Below, piece after piece: positions 17,559-25,885 of a DNA stretch of 64,000 bases. Below the pieces are notes generated by a model, which had not been told where the DNA came from, made no database searches, and was given only the letters and a program-made list of their open reading frames with translations. The translations under genes were made by a program, and so were the position numbers. The DNA is from Pirellula sp. (GTDB lineage Bacteria; Planctomycetota; Planctomycetia; Pirellulales; Lacipirellulaceae): NCBI GenBank assembly GCA_013822725.1, contig PNKX01000002.1, forward strand, positions 5,001 through 69,000, given 5' to 3'. Numbering within the stretch: position 1 is the first letter of the stretch; the number at the start of each line of letters is the position of its first letter.

Positions 17559-17633
17559 GGGGGCGGGGACCTTTTGCCACTGGAGATTCTCCATTCAAGG
17601 CAACCCCGCCAGTGGCAAAAGGTCCCCTACCCC
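17559..17633. repeat. REP-A copy 2
   Basis: GGGGCGGGGACCTTTTGCC...GGCAAAAGGTCCCCTACCCC, with inner TGGAGATTCTCCA. It lies about 95 bp upstream of the RAYT1 start, completing the pair that flanks this gene. Confidence 0.9.
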
Positions 17634-17715
17634 GTGGAGCGGCCGCATCGCCGTCATGCCGGAAGTCAGCGACGCGGCGGGAGCGGGCGAAGCGTTGCGT
17701 TTGGCGGCGCGGTTC

Positions 17716-17743
17716 GCCCCCGGTTTGAAGAACCGGGGGCTAA
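17716..17743 (+). repeat. REP-B copy overlapping the RAYT2 stop codon
   Basis: GCCCCCGGTTTGAAGAACCG followed by GGGGCTAA. Arms CCCCCGGTT/AACCGGGGG flank a TGAAG-type loop. On the minus strand the terminal TAG of the repeat is the stop codon of RAYT2 (17740-17742). Orientation here is called plus (GAAG loop readable on the + strand). Confidence 0.9.
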
Positions 17744-18249
17744 TTGGGTGTTATGCGCGGTTCTAACGACGTGATGAATGGCCATGGCTGGGGCGCGATG
17801 CCCATGGCTTCGTTGTGGCGTTCGACGTAGCGGATCCGGTGGCGGAGGGATGGTTCGGTGAAGCAATAGCGTTTGTCGTAGTCGGCGGTCCAGATCGGGC
17901 GGCTGGGGCGGAGGTGGAAGCGGACGGCGTCTTTGGCGCATTTGGCGATGCGCGGAACTTCAGACGGTTGGGCGCCGACGACGAGGTGGAAGTGCCATAC
18001 GCCCGTGTGGAGGGCGAAGATCGGCGTTGCGAGTCGCGCGGTGAGCGAGCGGCCCATGACGGCGCCGACTTCGTGGAGTTGATCGCGGGCGAACAGAAAT
18101 GGCGGGTGGGGCATCCGCAGTCGATCGGCGGCTTCGAGACCCGGGCAAGGGGGCATCAGCCGCCCGTCATCAATCCACCCCCGCCGATCGCCGCGGAGCC
18201 AGGTGCCGTAGGTCGTCGCCGTGATCATGATGCCCAGGGTCGGTCGCAT
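17740..18249 (-). CDS. Second IS200-like/REP-associated Y1 transposase-type protein (RAYT2)
   Basis: 169 residues, clearly different from RAYT1 but with the same signature layout. GTWLRGDRRGWIDDGRLMPP resembles an N-terminal motif seen in a planctomycete transposase-like group. The HUH motif is in TGVWHFHLVVG (H86-F87-H88), and a late catalytic tyrosine candidate is Y141 in HRIRYVERHNEAMG. A start at M8 (18228) is also possible. It is flanked by REP-B palindromes at 17716-17743 and 18314-18341 and is followed by an array of further copies, so it is the likely partner of the REP-B family. Single-strand cleavage of REP hairpins is inferred, not shown. Confidence 0.8.
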   Translation of the reverse strand: MRPTLGIMITATTYGTWLRGDRRGWIDDGRLMPPCPGLEAADRLRMPHPPFLFARDQLHEVGAVMGRSLTARLATPIFALHTGVWHFHLVVGAQPSEVPRIAKCAKDAVRFHLRPSRPIWTADYDKRYCFTEPSLRHRIRYVERHNEAMGIAPQPWPFITSLEPRITPN

Positions 18250-18313
18250 GGCGGCAATGTAGTGAACGCATGTATAAAATGCAAGTAAAAATATGCCGTG
18301 GTTCAGAATTTAA

Positions 18314-18341
18314 TTAGCCCCCGGTTCTTCAAACCGGGGGC
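18314..18341 (-). repeat. REP-B copy, minus orientation
   Basis: TTAGCCCCCGGTTCTTCAAA followed by CCGGGGGC. Lies 65 bp upstream of the RAYT2 start and faces opposite to the copy at 17716. Confidence 0.9.
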
Positions 18342-18500
18342 GTGGGGCCCGCCATCCCAATCCGGAGCGAACCCATCGTGGGCGATGCCCCCCCGACAGG
18401 CAACGGTTCGCCATCGCCGCAACGCCGCCGTGTGACGTCACGGCCGAAGTTGGCGGCGCGACAGGAGCGGACGACGCGGAATATTGGGGCGACGCGGTGC

Positions 18501-18528
18501 ACCCCCGGTTTGAAGAACCGGGGGCTAA
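18501..18528 (+). repeat. REP-B copy, plus orientation
   Basis: ACCCCCGGTTTGAAGAACCG followed by GGGGCTAA. The preceding ~130 bp (from about 18400) share words (GAAGTTGGCG, GGAGCGG) with the segments before the copies at 17716 and 18816, so the repeating unit is longer than the hairpin. Confidence 0.88.
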
Positions 18529-18624
18529 AGAGCGTAACGTGCGGGGGTGGATCGCGCGCGTCCACGGCAATCATCGCGGCCCGCACGCGCCGCAATCGCA
18601 CCAACCCCGCACAACCCCAATCCC

Positions 18625-18652
18625 TTAGCCCCCGGTTCTTCAAACCGGGGGC
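18625..18652 (-). repeat. REP-B copy, minus orientation
   Basis: TTAGCCCCCGGTTCTTCAAA followed by CCGGGGGC, identical to the copy at 18314 and 97 bp from the preceding plus-oriented copy. Confidence 0.9.
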
Positions 18653-18815
18653 GATGACGGCCAACTATCCCCCCACGGATCAACGCCGAAAACGCATTCC
18701 CCCAATCCGTCATTCCCCATCGCCATGCCGACGACGGCGCCGCGGGCGCAAGGTTTGGACGAAAGTTGGCGACGCCGCGGGAGCGGGCGGAGCGAGACGT
18801 GGCGCGACGCGGATC

Positions 18816-18843
18816 GCCCCCGGTTTGAAGAACCGGGGGCTAA
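18816..18843 (+). repeat. REP-B copy, plus orientation
   Basis: GCCCCCGGTTTGAAGAACCG followed by GGGGCTAA, identical to the copy at 17716. It closes the alternating array (orientations + - + - + from 17716 to 18843). No gene lies in 18250-18981. Confidence 0.9.
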
Positions 18844-18962
18844 GGTGAGCGGCGGGGGGAGGGGCGTGGACGGAGCCAGAGGAGGCTAGGGTTGCGGCGG
18901 CGATGGGATGGCGGGGAGGTAAGTGGCGTGGAGGGCGTGTTGGCAGGATGCCAGTGGCATAC
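18844..18962. repeat. Module 1 of a duplicated segment flanking a PEP-CTERM gene
   Basis: Contains GGGGGAGGGGCGTGGACGGA, CCAGAGGAGGCTAGGGTTGC and GTGGAGGGCGTGT..GGCAGGATGCCAGTGGCA in the same order as the segment at 19741-19906. Directly 5' of it is the REP-B copy at 18816; module 2 begins with a decayed REP-B. Confidence 0.75.
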
Positions 18963-18981
18963 TGCGGCGCTGCGAATGAGT

Positions 18982-19596
18982 CTACGCGCCGACATCCCGC
19001 AGTCGCTTCACTAGAGTTAGCGCCGCGACGACAATAGATGCTAAAAGTTGCGCCGGTTCAGGAACAATTACGGATGACTGTCGCACCCAAGGGTAAGACT
19101 CTAGCCCACTTCCTTGTGAGATCGATCTACCAACATTGACTCGATGGAACTGCAAGTCGAATTCTAGTACGCCGGAGTCGATTGAGATTTCCACTCTGCC
19201 GTCAATCGTGCGATTTTGAATGCGTCCGAAGTTGGCTGGTGTCGGTGAAAACAAAGATAGTTGGCTGCCGAATGCGGAGAATGCATTGTAGGGAAAGTCG
19301 TTGCCTGAAAGATCAACAGTGTGGGTTCCCAGTAGTGATGGCCCGTCGAATAGGGATGCCGTGATAGATCCAATCGGCTGCACATATTGATAAACAAAAA
19401 AGTCGGTCAAAAGCCCGTTGATTTGTTCGCTGCCAAAACCAGTCCCAGAGTTGTTTGGCAGAATCTGAAACGAAGTAATAAGTTTTTGGCCGGAACTAAG
19501 AGTTGCTGCGCGGGCGTTATTTCGAACTCCAATGAATCCGAAAAGGATGACGAAAATGCCAAAGCAAGCCAGGGTCTTTAGTCTTCGATTTGACAT
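18982..19596 (-). CDS. PEP-CTERM sorting-domain protein
   Basis: 204 residues from the ATG at 19596; a start at 19629 is possible. The signal peptide (RRLKTLACFGIFVILFGFIG) is followed by a beta-rich domain (LSSGQKLITSFQILPNNSGT...LEFDLQFHRVNV) and a PEP-CTERM tail (VPEPAQLLASIVVAALTLV then KRLRD). The DNA is markedly poorer in GC than its surroundings and uses A/T-ending codons more often, suggesting recent acquisition. It is bracketed by two copies of a repeated module (18844-18962 and 19741-19906). Confidence 0.8.
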   Translation of the reverse strand: MSNRRLKTLACFGIFVILFGFIGVRNNARAATLSSGQKLITSFQILPNNSGTGFGSEQINGLLTDFFVYQYVQPIGSITASLFDGPSLLGTHTVDLSGNDFPYNAFSAFGSQLSLFSPTPANFGRIQNRTIDGRVEISIDSGVLEFDLQFHRVNVGRSISQGSGLESYPWVRQSSVIVPEPAQLLASIVVAALTLVKRLRDVGA

Positions 19597-19740
19597 GTAT
19601 TCTTCGGCGGATCGTGGCAAACGGTTCATGGTTAGATGCGAGGCGCATCAACGGCCAAATAGGCGTAGCGCCTGAATGATCAGACTATAAGCAGGTTCAG
19701 TCGCACTTGCCATTGAATAGGAGCGACTCGCACAAAAAGA

Positions 19741-19906
19741 TACTCCGGTTTGAATGGTTGGGGGCAAGATTGGTGGGGGAGGGGCGTGCACGGAGCGCCA
19801 GAGGAGGCTAGGGCTGCGGCGGCGGGGGGGAGTTGTTTGGAGGTTTGGAGGCGGGGCGGTGGAGGGCGTGTGCCCGCTTCGGCACTGGCAGGATGCCGGT
19901 GGCACC
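19741..19906. repeat. Module 2 of the duplicated segment, with decayed REP-B
   Basis: Begins with ACTCCGGTTTGAATGGTTGG GGGCAA, a degraded REP-B, then GGGGGAGGGGCGTGCACGGA, CCAGAGGAGGCTAGGGCTGC and GTGGAGGGCGTGT...GGCAGGATGCCGGTGGCA, collinear with 18816-18962 but with a few insertions. Confidence 0.75.
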
Positions 19907-19911
19907 CAGCG

Positions 19912-20718
19912 TTATCCTTCCAAGAGATTTTTCCAAGCGGAATCCAAGTCCTCGATCGACACCGAAAACGGGATGGAGATTTCAACTGCGGCACTCTCTG
20001 GTGGTGCCAGTCTCTGCATCGCATATTGACCGACGCATCTTCGCCGTCCTAAGCGAACGTCGCCCAACTCATGCCAAGAGTTGATGTCAAGTGCGAAGGC
20101 ACATTCACACACCCCATCGCGAGAGGGCATCCAGAAACACAAATAGTTCAGTTTTCCGTTGTTGCTACGAATCGAGTCAAATCGATCATTTATTAAATGA
20201 CCTGCGATAGACCGCGTCAACTTCACTTGCCGCATTGATTCACGCGCTGGCACGAGATCTTGACCCTCGACCAATAGCGGAGGAAGTGCGCTGTGTATTT
20301 CGTGTAAGGATTCGGCCGGCAAGAACTCTGAGTACAATGCGGCGTGAAAACCGCGTACCCATCTCCAAACTTGATCAGACAAATCAATTCCTGCTAGTAC
20401 GCCGACCGATTCACCTCCACCGGAGAATTCGAGCGGTTCCACTTCGAGCACTAGATCACCGGCCTCGCTCGGGATTCGATTGTGAATCGGCAAGAATAAC
20501 TGCCCGATTCGTAAATCAATGTCGCTGTTGCCGCCATTGCACTCACTATGACAGGCGACCTTGATTGGGAAATTGCGGTCGTCGAGGTGAAATGCTGTTC
20601 TCGGTGGCAAATGGTCAGGTGTGTTTAGTCTTCCTCCTTCAAAAGTTTGGCCGCATAAGTAGCAGAATTTAAGATTTCTAGCGGAAGAAACATCTCTCTG
20701 AGTGGATAGACGGATCAT
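19912..20718 (-). CDS. HNH-like zinc-motif protein of unknown function
   Basis: 268 residues. The N-terminus holds an HNH-type treble-clef signature: CYLCG (C19, C22), TPDHLPP (D35-H36) and ACHSECNGGNSD (C56, C60, N61). This CxxC-DH-CxxxCN layout occurs in HNH nuclease-like proteins that open with a cysteine pair. The remaining 200 residues (WRWVRGFHAALYSEF, LNYLCFWMPSRDGVCECAFA) match nothing I recognise. The open frame extends to 20835, but that stretch translates the REP-B repeat at 20748 and is rejected. AT-rich codon use and its location beside the RAYT/REP zone suggest accessory cargo. Nuclease activity is inferred from the motif only. Confidence 0.65.
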   Translation of the reverse strand: MIRLSTQRDVSSARNLKFCYLCGQTFEGGRLNTPDHLPPRTAFHLDDRNFPIKVACHSECNGGNSDIDLRIGQLFLPIHNRIPSEAGDLVLEVEPLEFSGGGESVGVLAGIDLSDQVWRWVRGFHAALYSEFLPAESLHEIHSALPPLLVEGQDLVPARESMRQVKLTRSIAGHLINDRFDSIRSNNGKLNYLCFWMPSRDGVCECAFALDINSWHELGDVRLGRRRCVGQYAMQRLAPPESAAVEISIPFSVSIEDLDSAWKNLLEG

Positions 20719-20747
20719 TGTGATACCCGCAAAAAATTCCCAAAAAA

Positions 20748-20776
20748 TAGCCCCCGGCTTGAAGAGCCGGGGGCTA
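20748..20776. repeat. REP-B copy (CTT/AAG-loop variant)
   Basis: TAGCCCCCGGCTTGAAGAGC followed by CGGGGGCTA: a symmetric variant with compensatory changes in the stem (GGCTT/AGCC instead of GGTT/AACC), 30 bp upstream of the HNH-like gene start. Confidence 0.85.
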
Positions 20777-20825
20777 AGTCGTTTTTGGCGTTTTAATGCG
20801 GGTGGGAAGTTTCCGCTTGGCGCCC

Positions 20826-20852
20826 CCGCGACCACCGGTCGCGGCTTTTTTT
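20826..20852 (+). terminator. Hairpin with T7 on the + strand, 3' of groEL
   Basis: CCGCGACC-ACC-GGTCGCGG followed by CTTTTTTT. It is a canonical intrinsic terminator for + strand transcripts, though no + strand gene precedes it. It may block antisense transcription into groEL, or its stem may act for groEL on the other strand, where an A-tract precedes the stem instead. Confidence 0.45.
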
Positions 20853-20880
20853 GCGCGTCGCTTTGGCGTTCCCGGTCCGC

Positions 20881-22518
<1,638 letters not shown>

Positions 22519-22587
22519 TTAGCGGGGTTGGATTGTGTGCCGCGGGTGCGCGGCGTGTTGTATTGGCGTGGCTGCGGACGGGACGCC

Positions 22588-22646
22588 AGGGTTCAGGGTA
22601 TGGGGTTCAGTTAATTGTTTTCACTGAACCCCGAACCCTGAACCCT
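22588..22646. repeat. Inverted repeat between groES and groEL
   Basis: AGGGTTCAGGGTATGGGGTT CAGT at 22588-22611 pairs with ACTGAACCCCGAACCCTGAA CCCT at 22623-22646, around a TTAATTGTTTTC loop. In the groES-groEL transcript this would be a long stable hairpin in the intergenic leader. Confidence 0.8.
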
Positions 22647-22658
22647 AGCCCCTGCGAG

Positions 22659-22976
22659 CTACTCGATCACGGCAAGAATATCGCTCTCGCTCATGAGCAA
22701 AAATTCCTCGTCGTCGATCTCGATCGTTTCGGGGGCGTAGCTGGTGAAGAGGACGCGGTCGCCCTTCTTTACCTGGAGCGAGCCGCGGGTGCCGTCGTCG
22801 AGGAGCTTGCCGGTGCCGATGGCGATGATCGTGCCGCGGCTCGGCTTGTCCTTGGCCGAATCGGGCAGGACGATGCCGCCGGCGGTCTTGGTCTGCGATT
22901 CCTCGCGTTCGACGACGACCTTGTCGCCGAGGGGTTGCAGCGTGACCTTAGCCTTCTTCTTCGTGGCGGTTGCCAT
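22659..22976 (-). CDS. groS: Co-chaperonin GroES (Hsp10)
   Basis: 105 residues. The GroES fold is readable: LQPLGDKVVVEREESQTKTA with the mobile-loop region TAGGIVLPDSAKDKPSRGTI, then VKKGDRVLFTSYAPETIEID and the C-terminal DILAVIE. It caps the GroEL cylinder. The ATG at 22976 has a GGAGG ribosome-binding site eight bases upstream; the longer frame to 23132 is untranslated leader. I looked for a CIRCE operator (TTAGCACTC-N9-GAGTGCTAA) upstream and found none, so HrcA control is not evident. A short GC hairpin (CCGCCGCC-TTCAT-GGCGGCGG, 23090-23110) lies in the leader. Confidence 0.97.
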   Translation of the reverse strand: MATATKKKAKVTLQPLGDKVVVEREESQTKTAGGIVLPDSAKDKPSRGTIIAIGTGKLLDDGTRGSLQVKKGDRVLFTSYAPETIEIDDEEFLLMSESDILAVIE

Positions 22977-23382
22977 GGAAACGAACCTCCGATGCGTGTG
23001 AAAATGCCTGTGTGCAAATATCCCGCGCGACCCGTGACGGGCCGCAGTGCGGGGGTTGAATACGTGTCTTAATGGCTCTTCGTGGCGAGCCGCCGCCTTC
23101 ATGGCGGCGGTCTTCCAGCGAGCGCAGCCCATCAGTGTGACGGATGGACGACGGCTGGGGGAGGGGCCGGAGGCGCGAAAGGGGTGAATCGCGGCCTAAG
23201 CGCAGCCTCTCCGCTGGCGAGAGGTTCAAATGCAAGCTCCGCGCCAATCGGGCGGATTGGCGTAAGGTGCTTGTGGAATGAGAGTTATGGGGATTTAGTG
23301 CAAACTTGCCGCACTGCCAGAATGGCGAAGGAGCGACGCGGGGCCAAGAGAAGTGCGAGGGAGGCCTGCCAACGTGGCAGGC
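22977..23382. other. groES upstream region
   Basis: 406 bp without a gene. It contains the GGAGG of groES and a perfect 8-bp stem CCGCCGCC/GGCGGCGG (23090-23110, loop TTCAT). No CIRCE and no confident promoter boxes are seen. Confidence 0.5.
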
Positions 23383-23684
23383 AGCCGCGGCTCAACGAGC
23401 CGCCGGAGCAGGACGAAAAAGATTAACCGCCAAGGACGCCAAGAACGCCAAGGAAAAACACGAGGATGAACCACGACGGCACAACGGACACGATGAAAAT
23501 GCAGCAGAGGATGAAGGGATTTCAGTAAATGGCGTCAGCTCATTTGTAGACCACATCATTTCCCCATCGTCGTGCTCGTCGTGCCGTCGTGGTTCAATTC
23601 TAAATGCATTTCCTTGGCGCTCTTGGCGTCCTTGGCGGTTCATTCCCCGTATTTGCCGCTCCGGCGGGTCGTTGACCCGCGGCT
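23383..23684. repeat. Nested inverted repeat, CCAAGG family with outer arms (copy 2)
   Basis: Outer arms AGCCGCGGCTCAACGAGCCG... (23383-23409) and ...GGGTCGTTGACCCGCGGCT (23658-23684) enclose middle arms TAACCGCCAAGGACGCCAAG (23423) and CTTGGCGTCCTTGGCGGTT (to 23640), then inner arms CCACGACGGCACAACGGACA C against TCGTCGTGCCGTCGTGGTTC. The right outer arm abuts the uppP stop codon. Confidence 0.85.
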
Positions 23685-24483
23685 ACTTGAGCAGCTGCCA
23701 GCTCGTCACCGCGATCCCCAGCGGCACGAGGTAATAGACGAAGAGCTCGAGCCGGCCGCGGCGGAGCATTCTTAGCAGGACCCAGAGGGCGGCGATGCCG
23801 ACTAACATCGAAACGACGAAGCCGAGGGCGAGCGTGGGCAGGGGGGTGCTCGTAGTCCCTTTATCGACGGCGTCTTTGATCTTCAGCAGGCCGGCCCCGC
23901 CGATGACCGGTATTGCCATCAAAAACGAAAATGTGGCCGCCGCTTCACGCCTCAGACCGAGGCCGACGCCGCTGGAGATGGTGAGCCCGCTGCGCGAGAC
24001 GCCGGGCAGGATCGCGGCGGCTTGAAAAAAGCCAATAATCACCGCTTTCCATGCGGGCGTAGCGGGGTAGTCGATCGTCCCTTCAGGCGTGCGGCCCAGC
24101 CACCAGAGAGCGGCGGCGGTGATGAAGAAGCCAAAGCCGGCAAATAGCGGGCTTTCGAGCAGCCACTTGGTCGTTTCGTCGGGGAGCCCCTTCTCGATGC
24201 CGACGCCAATAACGCCGGCGGGAATTGTGGCGGCAATGAGCGGGAGGATCGCACGGCGGTTCGTCGTGAGCAGGCGGATGATCTCGCGGCGGTAGAAAAT
24301 GAGCACCGAAGCGAGCGTGCCGAGATGCAGCACGATCGTCGTTTCAAGCAGGTCGGGAACTTCCCCCTTGCCGCCGGCTTGCAGCAGCGCGTTGACCACC
24401 GCGAGATGCCCGTCGCTGGAGATCGGCAGGAATTCGGTGATTCCCTGGACGATCGCCAGGAGGATCATTTCGAGCGTGGACAT
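23683..24483 (-). CDS. uppP: Undecaprenyl-diphosphatase
   Basis: 266 residues, a polytopic membrane protein of the BacA/UppP family that dephosphorylates undecaprenyl diphosphate to recycle the lipid carrier for peptidoglycan and other surface polymers. The two active-site regions are present: ITEFLPISSDGHL near the N-terminus (usually FLPISSTAHL; here DG replaces TA) and LPGVSRSGLTISSGV in the middle. About eight hydrophobic segments are seen. The start at 24483 (MSTLEMILLAIVQG) is preferred over the open frame to 24588, which is repeat-like. The TAG stop coincides with the end of the nested repeat at 23383-23684. Confidence 0.95.
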   Translation of the reverse strand: MSTLEMILLAIVQGITEFLPISSDGHLAVVNALLQAGGKGEVPDLLETTIVLHLGTLASVLIFYRREIIRLLTTNRRAILPLIAATIPAGVIGVGIEKGLPDETTKWLLESPLFAGFGFFITAAALWWLGRTPEGTIDYPATPAWKAVIIGFFQAAAILPGVSRSGLTISSGVGLGLRREAAATFSFLMAIPVIGGAGLLKIKDAVDKGTTSTPLPTLALGFVVSMLVGIAALWVLLRMLRRGRLELFVYYLVPLGIAVTSWQLLK

Positions 24484-24531
24484 GAGCGGCGGGAATGCTG
24501 AAGGATGAATGCGGAATGCTGAAGGGAGAGG

Positions 24532-24750
24532 TAGCCGCGGGTCAACGACCCGCCGGAGCGAAGTTGAGAAGACTAACCACCAAGACACAAAGGCTCCAAG
24601 GAAGCACGAAGAAATGCCAAGAGGATTTAGGCGACTGGATTCGTCGCAATCGCTCTACTTGCCTTGCATTTCTTCGTGCGTCTTCGTGCCCTTCGTGTCT
24701 TCGTGGTTCGCCTTTGTCTCAGTCGTTCCGGCGGCTCGTTGAGCCACGGC
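24532..24750. repeat. Nested inverted repeat, CCAAGACAC family with outer arms
   Basis: Outer arms TAGCCGCGGGTCAACGACCC (24532) and GGCGGCTCGTTGAGCCACGG C (to 24750) are the same type as those at 23383/23684. The inner arms differ: GACTAACCACCAAGACACAA (24571) against CTTCGTGTCTTCGTGGTTCG (to 24710). It fills most of the gap between uppP and the GYF-domain gene; no gene is seen there. Confidence 0.8.
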
Positions 24751-24922
24751 CATCGGCTGCCACACTATAGCTTTCTGCCGACAGGGCCGTCTGGGCCGGT
24801 AATTCCAAGCGTTTGGTCACGGTGGCGGCGGCCGGTTGGCCCTTCGCCGTGGCCTGGATAGACTGGCAGTAGGCGACGGGCGCGCTGGTGCGGCCCAGAC
24901 CTTCGATCAAACAGGAAGTGGC

Positions 24923-25726
24923 ATGGGCGTGCGGTTTGAGTGTCCTGCGGGGCACAAACTTCATGTGAAAGCGGAACTAGCCGGCAAGCGGGGCATTTGC
25001 CCCGAGTGCGGGGCGAAGTTCATCGTGCCCAGCTTCAGCGGCGAACGCGTCGCCGAGGACAACGGCGCCGCAACGACGTCGACGGTGGTCGTCAATTCGC
25101 ACGCGGCGTCGACAGTGACGCCGCCGCCGGTCCCTGGCGCGCGTCCAGCGCTCGCTCCGCCTCCCGAACCGACGGCGTGGTACATCCGCCCGGCCAGCGG
25201 CGGCCAGTTCGGCCCGGCGAACGACGAAGCCTTCGCCCAGTGGATCGCCGAAGGACGCGTCTCGGCCGACAGCTGGGTGTGGCGCAACGGCTGGGCCGAT
25301 TGGAAAGCGGGCGGCGACGCTATCCGCGAGTTCAACAGCCGCCCCCCCGTGGCGTCTATCCCCGCCCCCCCGCCGATCGCTGAGGACGTCGCAGACGAGT
25401 TCGAGGACGAGCCAACGATAGACGTCGACTTCACGCGGCCAGCGCCAGCGGTCGTCGCGGCGCCGATCGAAGTATCGCCAGCTGACCAACGCCGCGCCGA
25501 AATCAAGCGGCGGAAACAGCAGGTGCGCAATCTCTCCATTTTGCTCGGCATCATCGCGCTGTTGATGCTGGTGGTGCTGATCTTCGTGCTCGCACGCGGC
25601 AGCGGGGAAGAGACGCCCGCTGAAGAAGAGCAGCCAGCCGCCGCCGTTCCGGCCGCTCCCGTTGAGGAACCGCCCGCGGAAGAGCCGCCGGCTGAAGCTC
25701 CGAGCGATGAGCCGGTTAGCGAGTAG
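24923..25726 (+). CDS. Zinc-ribbon, GYF_2-like domain, single-pass membrane protein
   Basis: 267 residues. The N-terminal zinc ribbon CPAGHKLHVKAELAGKRG/ICPECGAKF (about 5-33) is followed by a Pro-rich linker, then a GYF_2/DUF4339-type domain (WYIRPASGGQFGPANDEAFA ... WVWRNGWADWKAG, about 88-135) that usually binds proline-rich peptides. After a further linker comes a membrane helix (NLSILLGIIALLMLVVLIFV, about 203-225) and a Glu/Pro/Ala-rich C-terminal tail. The order suggests a cytoplasmic N-terminus with an external acidic tail. The function is unknown; a scaffold role is a guess from the domain type. The start at 24923 (MGVRFECP) is chosen because the ribbon begins at once. Confidence 0.75.
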   Translation: MGVRFECPAGHKLHVKAELAGKRGICPECGAKFIVPSFSGERVAEDNGAATTSTVVVNSHAASTVTPPPVPGARPALAPPPEPTAWYIRPASGGQFGPANDEAFAQWIAEGRVSADSWVWRNGWADWKAGGDAIREFNSRPPVASIPAPPPIAEDVADEFEDEPTIDVDFTRPAPAVVAAPIEVSPADQRRAEIKRRKQQVRNLSILLGIIALLMLVVLIFVLARGSGEETPAEEEQPAAAVPAAPVEEPPAEEPPAEAPSDEPVSE

Positions 25727-25760
25727 TCGTCAGCGACTGCAGCGACGCGCGAACCGCGAA

Positions 25761-25836
25761 GGGTGTCGGGAGCCTTTTGCCACTGGCGGCGTTCGATTGA
25801 TGGCAATCTCCCCAGCGGCAAAAGGCTCCCGACACC
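25761..25836. repeat. REP-A copy 3
   Basis: GGGTGTCGGGAGCCTTTTGC CACTGG...CCAGCGGCAAAAGGCTCCCGACACC. The stem carries compensatory substitutions relative to copies 1 and 2, so the hairpin is maintained. It lies in the gap between two + strand genes. Confidence 0.88.
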
Positions 25837-25885
25837 GTTGGGCGTGGCGTCTCGTTCGGGCTGATTGGCGATTACAATACGCCGC

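Noticed and set aside
17716..18843. CRISPR array
   Set aside because: Repeats are palindromic hairpins in alternating orientation with unequal spacing (97-315 bp or more), and no cas genes are present; this is a REP cluster.
22977..23382. CIRCE operator upstream of groES
   Set aside because: Looked for TTAGCACTC-N9-GAGTGCTAA and close variants on both strands; none found.
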